Assembly (NCBI GenBank): GCA_965248775.1 | Contig: OZ252150.1 | Coordinates: forward strand, 744,001 to 808,000 | Origin: JBHHUI01 sp965248775 | GTDB taxonomy: Bacteria > Chloroflexota > Anaerolineae > Anaerolineales > JBHHUI01 | Length of the DNA stretch: 64,000 bases | Direction of reading: 5' to 3' | Shown: one piece after another, positions 1-8,952 of the stretch | Position numbering within the stretch: the stretch's first letter is position 1 | Layout: each line of letters opens with the position of its first letter | Notes under the pieces: generated by a model | The model's input: the letters and a program-made list of their open reading frames with translations, nothing else | Told to the model about the DNA's origin: nothing | Database searches by the model: none | Translations under genes and position numbers: made by a program

Positions 1-353
1 CGACATACATGCCGAAACAAACGCACGACCGGTCGAGCACCCAGTTGATAGCGCCGATAGGTAATCGCACTGTCTTTCGGTACCGCGTATTCCGGATTGT
101 TCCAGATGTACCGCAACCCCTGGGCGATCTTACGCATTACCCGCCCCAGAGAAGATTGCGTGTAGATGTTCATTGTGATGATTAAAAACACTGTCACGAC
201 CAGATTCAATTTGCGCTCGCGTTGCGTTTTCAAGCCTTCTGCCTCCAACGCTGCTTCGACCACATCTGGCGGAATAACCCGGCTCAGGCTTGTAAATGTC
301 AGTTCCCGGCAAAACTTGCTCTCGATGTCAACCTCGCGTAATCTGTATCCCAT
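1..353 (-). CDS. IS4-family transposase, N-terminal part (cut by window edge)
   Basis: This reading frame runs from an ATG at 353 off the left end of the window without a stop, giving 117 residues. It begins MGYRLREVDIES and contains SLSRVIPPDVVEAALEAEG followed by a hydrophobic stretch around FLIITMNIYTQSSL and the segment LRYIWNN. This matches the N-terminal domain that precedes the catalytic DDE domain in IS4-type transposases. An alternative in-frame ATG lies at 371. The catalytic part and the far inverted repeat lie outside the window. I saw no clear terminal inverted repeat between 354 and 481, so the right edge of the element is not defined. Family call is from pattern recognition of the N-terminal domain only. 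Confidence 0.7.
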   Translation of the reverse strand, partial: MGYRLREVDIESKFCRELTFTSLSRVIPPDVVEAALEAEGLKTQRERKLNLVVTVFLIITMNIYTQSSLGRVMRKIAQGLRYIWNNPEYAVPKDSAITYRRYQLGARPVVRLFRHVC

Positions 354-435
354 CAGGTGGCCCCCTGGCATCTTGCGAATTTGTATATCTCACAAGTATG
401 CCTCGGGTGCCACCTGTTTGCTTATTTGAAAGGTA

Positions 436-464
436 TTGACTTTAGGTCAACATTAATAAATGCA
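436..464 (+). promoter_or_regulatory. possible promoter/operator upstream of the cyclase gene
   Basis: TTGACT at 436-441 resembles a -35 box, and an A/T-rich stretch (TAATAAATG, 454-462) lies downstream, but no good -10 sits at 17 bp. The same place forms a short palindrome, TTGAC-TTTAG-GTCAA (436-450), that could be an operator. The cyclase start codon follows at 482 with a modest AAGG ribosome site at 470-473. Confidence 0.25.
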
Positions 465-481
465 ACATTAAGGTTCTTCGT

Positions 482-3400
482 ATGTCAATAAACTGTCCAC
501 ATTGTGAAACTGAAAACCGCGAGCAGGCGAATTTCTGTAAGCGCTGCGGCGGGCTGATCGTGGATCATTGTCCGCGTTGCAATACGGAATTGCCGGGCGA
601 TTCATATTTTTGCGATCATTGCGGCCTGCGCTTGCAGCAACAATCCAAATTTGAGTGGTCGCCTCCCACTCTGAATCCGTCACGTGTTGAGTCGAAACCA
701 GTACTAGAGCCTACTGTTGAAGAATCGACTGAACCGCCGACAAAGGAAATTGCGTCTGTCGGAGAGGCGGCTGAGAGTAATCCATTATTGCAACAGTACA
801 TCCCCAAGGAATTGCTCGCCAAGCTCGAATCTTCAAGTAACGGAGGGATGGTCAGTGAGCGACGCGTGGTCACGATGCTCTTCTGCGATCTGCAAGGCTC
901 GACGGCTGCCGCCGAGCAGCTTGACCCGGAAGAGTGGATGGAAATCATCAATGGTGCCTTTGAGCATATGATCGGCCCAGTCTATCAATACGAAGGAACC
1001 GTGGCGCGACTCATGGGCGATGCTATCCCTGCATTCTTCGGCGCTCCTATTGCTCACGAAGATGATCCGGAGCGGGCGGTTCTAGCCGGACTTGAGATCG
1101 TCCGTGCGCTTAGCCCTTATCGTGAGCAGGTTGCCAAACAATACGAAGTTGATTTCGATGTGCGTGTTGGTATCAACACCGGTTCGGTTGTGGTGGGTGC
1201 TGTCGGTTCGGACCTGCGTGTGGAATACACGGCCATGGGGGATGCCATCAATATCGCCTCCCGCATGGAGCAGAGCGCTGAGCCCGGTACAGTCCAGATC
1301 GCGGAAGACACCTATGAGCTGATTGCTCCGATTTTCGATGTCAAAGATTTGGGGGCTCTCGAGGTCAAAGGAAAAGAGGAACAAGTCGCAGCCTATCGCG
1401 TCCTGGAGAGGAAAGCCGACCGTGGCCGCCAGCGTGGAATTGAAGGTTTGGATGCACCCATTGTTGGACGGGAGCACGAACTGGCAGCCTTCGAGGAAGC
1501 TTTTGCCGCACTGGGTCAGGGCGTGGGCCGGATTTTATTTGTGATCGGTGAAGCGGGTCTGGGTAAAAGCCGGCTCATTGCAGAATCGCATGCCATATTT
1601 GAGGACGGCATTACAGATGGAAGGTGGTACGAGGCTGCGAGTCTTTCGTATGAAAGGAGCCAACCATACGGCCTGTTTCAACGACTCGTACGGCGGCTGT
1701 TAGGAATTAAGCTGCAGGATTCCAGTGCAACGCTTCGAAACGCAATAACCAGCACAGTCAAACACTTCGAGCCGGAGGGTCAAGCGCGCGCCGGACAGGT
1801 GTTGGAGCAGTTGTTCGGTTTCGAAAGTGCGCTGGATGGAGAAACGTTCAAGCGTGAATTGTTAATCGTCGCAGCAGATCTCTTCCGTATATGGACGCAA
1901 GAAACGCCGGCAGTTTTCGTCTTTGATGATGTTCATTGGAGCGATCCCGCCTCTGTTGAACTGATTCAGCAAGCCTTTCAACTTGTAGATCAGTTGCCTT
2001 TGCTGCTGGTGTGTGTTTTCCGGCCGGAGCGGCAGGCATCGAGCTGGCAATTGCGCTCCGTAGCGGAATCTGACTTTCATCACCGCACCACCGTCCTCGA
2101 ATTACAACCCCTCAGCAATTCAGAGAGCAACCAACTCGTGGATGAGCTGCTGGCGGCCGCAGATTTACCGGAGCCTTTGCGTGCGCGCATCCTCGAGAAG
2201 AGTGGCGGAAATCCCTTCTTCGTCGAAGAAGTTGTACGTACCTTCATCGATGAAGGTGTAATCATGAAAGTGACCCCCACCAAAAATTCCGATCAGAATG
2301 GGGTGCAATGGTGGGTACTATCGGGCGGCGAAGATATCGATATCCCGGACACGATCCAAGCCCTGCTTGTCGCGCGTATTGACCGCTTGGATGAAGATGT
2401 GCGCCAGACGCTACAAATGGCAGCGGTCATTGGTCGCCAGTTTTATTACCGCGTGTTAGACGCGATATCGCAAAGCCCGGAAGGCAAGCTGCCATTAGAA
2501 AAGCATCTAAGTACGCTGCTGCGCGCAGGCCTGATCCGCGAGGCAGCGCGCATTCCCGAGTTGGAATATTTCTTTCGAAATGTGCTCACTCAGGAAGCAG
2601 CCCACAACACGATATTGCGCAAGCAACGGCGCAAATATCATTTGCATGTGGGAGAGGCCCTCGAAAGCCTGTTTGCTGCGGAACTCGAAGCCCACGCTGT
2701 CTCGCTCGCCTTTCACTTTGCGGGCGCCGGCGAGCCGCAACGAGCCTTTCACTATCACATCCTGGCTGGTGACGCAGCGTTTCGATTATATGCTCATGCG
2801 GAAGCGCGTACACATTATCAAGATGCTGCGGACCTCGCCCGGGAGCATGAGGCCATTGCGCTGGACTCTGAGCAGTGCATTCATCTCTTTGGTAATCTGG
2901 GACCTGTGCAGGAGCTTGGGATTGACTATGATGCTGCTGTTGGGACCTATCTCATATTGGAGGCGGAGGCTGATTCTCGCAACGACAACCGCATGAAATT
3001 GGCGGCGTTGCTGGCACGCGCCACCGTGCATTCGGTGTTTACACCGTTGTTCGATCCCGATCAGGGAGAAACGCTCTGTAATCAGGCGCTTGGACTGGCG
3101 CGCACAATTGGAGATGTCACTGCCGAGACCCGTTCACTGTGGTTGCTAATGCTTGTCACTGGGTTTGGGAAATTGAACTACGCTGAGGCCATTGATCTCG
3201 GCGAGCAAGCGCTAGCGCTTGCCCGCCAGCATGAAAATAAAGAAATGTTGGCGTTTATCTTGAACGACCTCGGTCGAGTCATCGGTTTCGGTGGTGAACC
3301 GATGCGCGGGGCGGAGATGATGTCCAAAGCACTGCCGATATTTGAAGAGAAACAGAACCTGCCACTGGTGAGTGACAATCTGGTTGGGTATGGACTTCTG

Positions 3401-4264
3401 AGACATTTGGCGGGAAGGTATCAGAACTCGCGGGAGTCGCTCCAATTGGCTGTAAAGTTGAATCAATCCATTGATAATCACCACGGCGAGATGGACGCGC
3501 GCTGGATGGCCGCTCAAAATGACATGGCCGAGGGCTTCCTGGGTCGGGCCATTCTCGATCTGGAGAAGCTAGTATCAATCAGTCAATCACATATAGTTGC
3601 ATACCTTCCGTATTTAAGCCGTGGTTATGAAGCTATCGGCATGCATGAACGCGCCCTGACGTGCCTGACAGACTACACAGATATTTCCGAAGGTGGGCCG
3701 CTCTTCGCGAGTCAGTTCCTGGCTCAACTGGCACATATGTATATTTTGCGTGGCGAAATTGATAATGCTGCCCAAGCTATGGAGGGTATTGGAGATGAAG
3801 TACGGAATTTAAGGGCACCCCTTTCAACCCCGATTATTCAGACGCAGGCCGAACTCCTGCACGCAAGGCAGGAGTATGCGGGGGCCGCGCTCACGCTTTC
3901 TGGTCTGATCAGATCTGTGTGCGCTGGCAGTCAATTGTGGCGTTTACCTGAATTATTTCTCCTGCAAGCTCGGATATTCCAGGCAAAGGGCGATATGCAA
4001 TATCCGGCTGTGCTCAACGCATTGGAGGAGGGCTTGCAGGTTTCGCAGGAAATCGGTGAGCGCTACGTCCGCTGGCAGCTTCACAGAACATTGGCTACAC
4101 TTGCAGGCGTGGAAGGCGACACGGCGGTTCGCGACACCAATTTGCGGGACGCACGAATTGAAATAGAATTCCTTGTTCAGAATCTTGTCGAAGACCGATT
4201 CCGTGATACCTTCTATGCTCAGGCTGAAGTCCGTCCCATTATGGAACACGAACTCGCCGGCTGA
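482..4264 (+). CDS. zinc-ribbon / class III nucleotidyl cyclase / NTPase / TPR protein
   Basis: A 1260-residue signalling protein. Residues 5-47 hold four CxxC pairs (C5/C8, C19/C22, C30/C33, C44/C47), a double zinc ribbon. Residues about 125-310 are a class III adenylate/guanylate cyclase catalytic domain; D136 (in FCDLQGS) and D180 (in LMGDA) are the expected metal-binding aspartates. Then comes a P-loop NTPase of the AAA/STAND type with Walker A GEAGLGKS (about 356-363) and Walker B VFVFDDVHWSD. The C-terminal half is helical and TPR-like. The architecture matches the large cyclase-ATPase-TPR proteins of actinobacteria, cyanobacteria and Chloroflexota. It probably makes cAMP or cGMP; which one is not decided here. 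It is the first gene of a forward run whose third member has a cyclic-nucleotide-binding domain, a plausible receiver of its product. Confidence 0.9.
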   Translation: MSINCPHCETENREQANFCKRCGGLIVDHCPRCNTELPGDSYFCDHCGLRLQQQSKFEWSPPTLNPSRVESKPVLEPTVEESTEPPTKEIASVGEAAESNPLLQQYIPKELLAKLESSSNGGMVSERRVVTMLFCDLQGSTAAAEQLDPEEWMEIINGAFEHMIGPVYQYEGTVARLMGDAIPAFFGAPIAHEDDPERAVLAGLEIVRALSPYREQVAKQYEVDFDVRVGINTGSVVVGAVGSDLRVEYTAMGDAINIASRMEQSAEPGTVQIAEDTYELIAPIFDVKDLGALEVKGKEEQVAAYRVLERKADRGRQRGIEGLDAPIVGREHELAAFEEAFAALGQGVGRILFVIGEAGLGKSRLIAESHAIFEDGITDGRWYEAASLSYERSQPYGLFQRLVRRLLGIKLQDSSATLRNAITSTVKHFEPEGQARAGQVLEQLFGFESALDGETFKRELLIVAADLFRIWTQETPAVFVFDDVHWSDPASVELIQQAFQLVDQLPLLLVCVFRPERQASSWQLRSVAESDFHHRTTVLELQPLSNSESNQLVDELLAAADLPEPLRARILEKSGGNPFFVEEVVRTFIDEGVIMKVTPTKNSDQNGVQWWVLSGGEDIDIPDTIQALLVARIDRLDEDVRQTLQMAAVIGRQFYYRVLDAISQSPEGKLPLEKHLSTLLRAGLIREAARIPELEYFFRNVLTQEAAHNTILRKQRRKYHLHVGEALESLFAAELEAHAVSLAFHFAGAGEPQRAFHYHILAGDAAFRLYAHAEARTHYQDAADLAREHEAIALDSEQCIHLFGNLGPVQELGIDYDAAVGTYLILEAEADSRNDNRMKLAALLARATVHSVFTPLFDPDQGETLCNQALGLARTIGDVTAETRSLWLLMLVTGFGKLNYAEAIDLGEQALALARQHENKEMLAFILNDLGRVIGFGGEPMRGAEMMSKALPIFEEKQNLPLVSDNLVGYGLLRHLAGRYQNSRESLQLAVKLNQSIDNHHGEMDARWMAAQNDMAEGFLGRAILDLEKLVSISQSHIVAYLPYLSRGYEAIGMHERALTCLTDYTDISEGGPLFASQFLAQLAHMYILRGEIDNAAQAMEGIGDEVRNLRAPLSTPIIQTQAELLHARQEYAGAALTLSGLIRSVCAGSQLWRLPELFLLQARIFQAKGDMQYPAVLNALEEGLQVSQEIGERYVRWQLHRTLATLAGVEGDTAVRDTNLRDARIEIEFLVQNLVEDRFRDTFYAQAEVRPIMEHELAG

Positions 4265-4306
4265 GAATAACTCCTAGAAATTCATCCCGTTTAAGGGAAG
4301 ACGAAT

Positions 4307-5968
4307 ATGACGAAACCGATCCTGCTCACTGTTGACGACGAGCCACAGGTACTCAATGCCGTCAACCGTGATATCCGCCAGCATTACAAAGGCGAATATC
4401 GCGTTATCAAAGCAGGCTCCGGTGCTGAAGCGCTAGACACACTGCAGAAACTCAAGCAGCGCAATGATCCTGTTGCGCTGTTTCTCGCTGATCAAAGAAT
4501 GCCTGAGATGGAAGGGACTGCCTTCCTCGCAGCAGCGATGAAATACTACCCGGAGGCACGCAAAGTTCTGCTGACGGCATATGCCGACACCGAAGCCGCA
4601 ATCCAGAGCATCAATACAATTGGGCTTGATCATTACCTGATGAAACCCTGGGATCCGCCCGAAGAGAATTTGTATCCGGTCCTGGATGATCTGCTTAGCG
4701 ACTGGTGGGCGACTGTCCCCGTTCCGTACGATGGTATTCGCGTCGCCGGGACATTATGGTCAGCCACGAGCCACTCGGTCAAAGATTTTCTTTCCCGTAA
4801 TCGTATTCCTTATCAATGGTTGGACATTGAAACCGACGAAGTAGCCCGCCACGATGTTGAAGGAGTTTGGAATGCGGATCGAGGACTGCCTGTGGTGTTT
4901 TTCCCGGATGGAGAAGCGCTCATCAATCCAGACAATCGCAGCCTCGCGGATCGGGTTGGTCTGCACACGCAGGCAGAGAGTCCTTTTTATAAGTTTATTA
5001 TCATCGGTGGCGGTCCAGCGGGCTTAGCCGCCGCCGTGTACGGGGCCTCAGAAGGACTCCAAACGCTACTGATCGAGAAGAAGGCGACGGGGGGGCAGGC
5101 GGGCACCAGCTCTCGCATTGAGAACTATCTGGGCTTTCCCAAGAGCGTGAGCGGCGCCGACCTGGCGCAACGCGCGACTGTGCAGGCGAAACGGCTCGGC
5201 GCAGAAATACTAACAGCCCAGGAAGTCACCTCAGTGCGCGTGGAAGACCCCTACCGCATTGTCGAGCTTAACGATGGCTCAGAGCTGAATTGCCACGCTC
5301 TTTTGCTCGCCACGGGCGTATCGGTGCGTGAATTAAAAAAACCAGGGGTCGCCGATCTGAATGGCGCCGGCATTTACTACGGCGCAGCATTGACCGAGGC
5401 CGCCAACTACAAAGATGAGCATGTCTATGTCATTGGGGGGGCGAACTCGGCCGGGCAGGGAGCAATGTTCTTTTCCCGTTTCGCCTCCAAAGTTTCAATC
5501 CTTGTACGCGCTAGTTCTCTTACAAAAAGCATGTCGCAATATCTGATCGATCAGATTGAGTCTACTGACAATATTGAAGTGCTCACCCGGACCGATGTCG
5601 CACAGGCCCACGGTGAAGACCGCCTGGATGCAATCACCATCGTGAACAACGACACACAGGAAACTGAGAAAGTCCCCGCTGCCGCAATGTTTATCTTTAT
5701 CGGCGCCGTAGCCCATTCGGAGGCCGTTGCGGGAGTTGTGGGACGCGACCGACCCGGTTTCATCCTGACCGGCCCGGACCTCATGACAGATGGAAAACGT
5801 CCCAAGAATTGGAAGCTGCGCCGGGATCCGTACCTGATGGAAACGAGCGTACAAGGCATATTTGCAGCCGGTGATGTACGCCATGGCTCAATCAAGCGCG
5901 TTGCTTCGGCAGTGGGTCAGGGCTCCATTTGTGTTCAACTCGTGCATCAATATCTGAAGACAGTCTGA
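4307..5968 (+). CDS. response regulator fused to thioredoxin-reductase-like flavoprotein
   Basis: A 553-residue fusion. Residues 1-130 are a receiver domain with acidic pair D10/D11, phosphoacceptor D62 (LADQRMP), the conserved Thr in LLTAYAD and Lys in LMKPWD. After a linker of about 100 residues, a pyridine-nucleotide disulfide oxidoreductase follows: FAD-binding IIIGGGPAGLAAA at about residue 227, the ATG motif LLLATGVSV, and a second nucleotide fold VIGGANSAGQGA. The redox CxxC of true thioredoxin reductase is absent: where CATC is expected the sequence reads GAGIYYGAALTEA. It is therefore a flavin oxidoreductase of unknown acceptor, not a disulfide reductase. The next gene starts inside its stop codon (ATGA at 5968), and that gene encodes a histidine kinase, the likely phosphodonor. 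Ribosome site AAGGGAAG precedes the ATG. Confidence 0.9.
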   Translation: MTKPILLTVDDEPQVLNAVNRDIRQHYKGEYRVIKAGSGAEALDTLQKLKQRNDPVALFLADQRMPEMEGTAFLAAAMKYYPEARKVLLTAYADTEAAIQSINTIGLDHYLMKPWDPPEENLYPVLDDLLSDWWATVPVPYDGIRVAGTLWSATSHSVKDFLSRNRIPYQWLDIETDEVARHDVEGVWNADRGLPVVFFPDGEALINPDNRSLADRVGLHTQAESPFYKFIIIGGGPAGLAAAVYGASEGLQTLLIEKKATGGQAGTSSRIENYLGFPKSVSGADLAQRATVQAKRLGAEILTAQEVTSVRVEDPYRIVELNDGSELNCHALLLATGVSVRELKKPGVADLNGAGIYYGAALTEAANYKDEHVYVIGGANSAGQGAMFFSRFASKVSILVRASSLTKSMSQYLIDQIESTDNIEVLTRTDVAQAHGEDRLDAITIVNNDTQETEKVPAAAMFIFIGAVAHSEAVAGVVGRDRPGFILTGPDLMTDGKRPKNWKLRRDPYLMETSVQGIFAAGDVRHGSIKRVASAVGQGSICVQLVHQYLKTV

Positions 5969-7806
5969 TGAGAGAATTTCTAAAGAAAGTCGAGTTGTTT
6001 GCCGGTATGCCGGAGGCGGATATTGACCGCCTTTGCCGCATGGTGGATGAAGTTTCGCTCGAGCCAGGCGAGGAATTGTTCGCAGAGGGTAGCCCCGGCG
6101 ACCGCGCCTATGTGATCGAAGATGGGGAGCTTGAGATCATCAAAAACTCCAGCGGCCGCGAAGTGCTACTGGCTGTACGCGAGTCTGGTGAGGTGATCGG
6201 CGAAATGTCCTTGCTGGAGGACACCCCCCGAACTGCCAGCGTGCGCGCGCGTGACTCGGTGCGCTTACTGGCGATCCACAAAGAACAACTTGATGAGTTG
6301 CTTGAATCAAGCCCTTCCGCAGCCCGCGCCCTCCTGGTAACTGTTCTGGGCCGCTTTCGCTCGACGAATGTGATGTTGCGTCAGAGCGAAAAGATGGCGC
6401 AGCTCGGCACGCTCTCGGCCGGAGTAGCGCATGAACTCAACAATCCGGCTGCGGCTGTCAAACGCGGTGCAGGTGTGATGGTCGAAGCGGTGGAAAAATT
6501 TATACAATCGCAGGCGCACCTACGTGGCCTGCAGTTCACAGAGCAACAGAGTGAAATGCTCGGACAGTTGGCCGGACGCGCCCGTGAAAGTGCCAGCCTG
6601 CCTCCCGAGATGGATGCTCTGACGCGCAGCGATCGTGAGTATGAATTGGAAGAGTGGCTTGAAGATCATGATGTACCGGAGGCCTGGGAGATCGCACCCA
6701 ACTTGGTGGATTTGGATTTCGCACCTGAGACGCTCGATGCGCTTGCTCAGAACTTCACGGCCGCACAACTGCCGACAATCTTTGCAGCACTCGGTGGGAC
6801 GTATAGCGTATTCAACCTGTTGACGGAGATTGGTCAAGGCGCGGAGCGCATTTCATCGATCGTCAAAGCACTCAAGTCCTATTCCTATCTCGATCAGGCA
6901 CCGGTGCAGGAAGTGGATGTGCACGAAGGACTCGACAATACATTGCTCATTCTGCGTAGCAAGCTTAAGGATGGTGTGAGTGTGAAGCGCGATTATGATG
7001 CGGCTTTGCCTCCCATCTACGCTTACGGGAGCGAGCTCAACCAGGTGTGGACCAACCTGCTCGACAATGCTGTTGACGCGATGGGTGGTCAGGGCGAGAT
7101 CAATATCCGTACGCGTCTCGTCGGCGATTGGATCACCGTTGATATTAAAGATTCTGGAGCGGGCATACCGCAGGATATTCAGAACAAAGTATTTGACACA
7201 TTCTTTACCACCAAGCCACCGGGGAAGGGCACCGGGCTTGGGTTGGACATTTCTTACAACATTGTTGTTAACAAACACCGGGGCGACATCAAATTGTATA
7301 GCGTGCCGGGTGAGACCTGCTTTCGAGTCATGTTACCGGTCAATTTCGAATCCGCTGGCCCATTGCCGCCGACGCTGGGTATTATAAAGCGCAAGTCGGA
7401 CGGCGATCTCAAACGTATCCTGGCGACATACAAAACTGTCGCGGTTGTCGGCATATCCAAAAATCCGGAAAAACCTTCGCATACTGTGCCCGCCTATTTA
7501 CAATCGCACGGATACAAGATCATCCCGGTCAATCCGAAGTACGAAGAGGTACTCGGCGAGAAAGCCTATCCTGATTTGAACTCAATTCCTGAGCCTGTGG
7601 ATATTGTCGATATATTTCGGCCCAGCGATGCAGTGCCGCCAATTGTGGATGAAGCGATTACATTGGGCGCGAAAGTTGTCTGGATGCAATTGGGCATTGC
7701 AAATGAGGAGGCTGCGCGCGTTGCCGAGGCTGCCGGTCTTGAAGTGGTCGAGGACACCTGTATGCGAGCGAATCATGGCCGCCTCCTGGGCAATACCATA
7801 GAATGA
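5968..7806 (+). CDS. cyclic-nucleotide-binding histidine kinase with C-terminal CoA-binding domain
   Basis: Start chosen at the ATG in the ATGA overlap with the previous gene, giving 612 residues. Residues about 1-125 are a cNMP-binding (Crp-like) domain with GSPGDRAYVIEDGELEI and GEVIGEMSLLEDTPRTASV. A HisKA-type segment follows with H155 in GVAHELNNPAAA, then a long helical region, and a HATPase domain with N-box NQVWTNLLDNAVDAM (about 358-372) and G-boxes DSGAGIP and GKGTGLGL. Residues about 480-600 form a Rossmann CoA-binding domain (VAVVGISKNPEKPS, PVNPKYEEVLGEKAYP). Known families, unusual combination: a kinase that could read cAMP/cGMP at one end and acyl-CoA or a nucleotide at the other. 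Its probable target is the adjacent receiver-flavoprotein. The next gene again overlaps by ATGA. Confidence 0.9.
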   Translation: MREFLKKVELFAGMPEADIDRLCRMVDEVSLEPGEELFAEGSPGDRAYVIEDGELEIIKNSSGREVLLAVRESGEVIGEMSLLEDTPRTASVRARDSVRLLAIHKEQLDELLESSPSAARALLVTVLGRFRSTNVMLRQSEKMAQLGTLSAGVAHELNNPAAAVKRGAGVMVEAVEKFIQSQAHLRGLQFTEQQSEMLGQLAGRARESASLPPEMDALTRSDREYELEEWLEDHDVPEAWEIAPNLVDLDFAPETLDALAQNFTAAQLPTIFAALGGTYSVFNLLTEIGQGAERISSIVKALKSYSYLDQAPVQEVDVHEGLDNTLLILRSKLKDGVSVKRDYDAALPPIYAYGSELNQVWTNLLDNAVDAMGGQGEINIRTRLVGDWITVDIKDSGAGIPQDIQNKVFDTFFTTKPPGKGTGLGLDISYNIVVNKHRGDIKLYSVPGETCFRVMLPVNFESAGPLPPTLGIIKRKSDGDLKRILATYKTVAVVGISKNPEKPSHTVPAYLQSHGYKIIPVNPKYEEVLGEKAYPDLNSIPEPVDIVDIFRPSDAVPPIVDEAITLGAKVVWMQLGIANEEAARVAEAAGLEVVEDTCMRANHGRLLGNTIE

Positions 7807-8228
7807 CACTTGTGGATATCAACCAGGCAACCGATGCTGAAATGCTCAACATTTTGGAAACTACGCATACCATTGCGGTTGTGGGCTTTTCCCACCTCGA
7901 AAGTCGTGCCGGGTATCGCATCCCGGCCTATATGCAGCGCGCAGGCTACCGCATCATTCCGGTAAATCCATATCTCGATTCCGCACTGGGCGAAAAAGCC
8001 TATCCGGACCTGCTTCGGGTTCCTGAACCGATTGACCTGGTGAATGTCTTTCGGCGACCGGAATACGTTTCCGAAGTTGTGGATCAGGCTATCGAAATTG
8101 GTGCACAGGCGATCTGGTTACAGCTCGGAATAAGGCACGCGCTAGCAGGTCAACACGCGCGTGAGGCCGAACTGGGTGTTGTCATGGATGCTTGCCTTAT
8201 GGTCGAGCATCGCAGACTCGTAGGTTAG
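7803..8228 (+). CDS. stand-alone CoA-binding domain protein
   Basis: A 141-residue Rossmann-fold protein of the CoA_binding (YccU-like) family: TIAVVGFSHLESRAGYRIP near the N-terminus, then PVNPYLDSALGEKAYPDL and VPEPIDLVNVFRRPEYV. It is clearly paralogous to the last 120 residues of the preceding kinase, with the same motif order and the same ending around DACLMVEHRRL. Its ATG overlaps the kinase stop (ATGA at 7803), so the two are translationally coupled. The tandem arrangement of a fused and a free copy suggests that the free protein pairs with or competes with the kinase domain; this is inference. The ligand is not known from sequence. Confidence 0.85.
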   Translation: MTLVDINQATDAEMLNILETTHTIAVVGFSHLESRAGYRIPAYMQRAGYRIIPVNPYLDSALGEKAYPDLLRVPEPIDLVNVFRRPEYVSEVVDQAIEIGAQAIWLQLGIRHALAGQHAREAELGVVMDACLMVEHRRLVG

Positions 8229-8280
8229 CTAGGCCGGATATTCCCTCCTCTCCTTAATCTTCTGATCATTTCTGGAATTT

Positions 8281-8937
8281 ATGTTCTGGTTTCTCTATCT
8301 CGCGCATCTGTTGGGGGACTATCCATTTCAGACCGACAAAATGGTGCAGGCCAAACGGACTTGGTGGGGACTGATCTCGCATGTGGCCGTTCATTTTGCA
8401 GTACTGCTCTTTGTTGTGGGCGAGTATCGAACGGATTTGTGGTTCTATCTGCTCGTATTGACAGCCATCCATTATGCCATCGACAATTTCAAAAATGTTT
8501 TGGCAAAGCACAAACCAGACTGGATTTTCGGGGGCTATCTCCTCGATCAATTCCTTCATCTGCTCTCCATTATCGGCGTTACATTGTGGATCGAAAGAAC
8601 CGTTCCCATTGCAGCGCTGCCTTCGTTTGATCCGTGGCTCGTTTATGCCAGCGCGTACCTATTGGCAAGCTATGTCTGGTTTGTGACAGAGCGCGTCGCC
8701 GCGATTGATAAGGCGGACTATCTTCAAGAAATCAATGAGTATCTCTGGTCGCGAATGATTGCCCGCACCGGTTTGTTGACGACATTTTTAGTTGGTGCTC
8801 ATTACTCATTCGGAACACCGTTATTAATTCTGGCTGCCGTGATCCCTTACTCGACCGGTGTATACAAGCGTCGTGCATTTCTCATCGATGTCGCCGTAGC
8901 GCTCTTGGATGCTTCTTTGATTTGGCTTGCAACCTGA
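8281..8937 (+). CDS. DUF3307-type integral membrane protein
   Basis: A 218-residue membrane protein starting MFWFLYLAHLLGDYPFQTDKM, the typical start of DUF3307 proteins, where the HLLGDYPFQ and HYAIDNFKN motifs are conserved. About six hydrophobic segments follow, with a second conserved stretch FGGYLLDQFLHLLSI. Function is not established for the family. It stands 52 bases after the CoA-binding gene, with no visible terminator, so it may be part of the same transcript. Confidence 0.7.
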   Translation: MFWFLYLAHLLGDYPFQTDKMVQAKRTWWGLISHVAVHFAVLLFVVGEYRTDLWFYLLVLTAIHYAIDNFKNVLAKHKPDWIFGGYLLDQFLHLLSIIGVTLWIERTVPIAALPSFDPWLVYASAYLLASYVWFVTERVAAIDKADYLQEINEYLWSRMIARTGLLTTFLVGAHYSFGTPLLILAAVIPYSTGVYKRRAFLIDVAVALLDASLIWLAT

Positions 8938-8952
8938 TTTATATAACCTTCT

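Noticed and set aside
3212..3578. Long antisense open frames inside the cyclase gene.
   Set aside because: They lie opposite a strongly conserved gene, have no family match or ribosome site, and are frame shadows.
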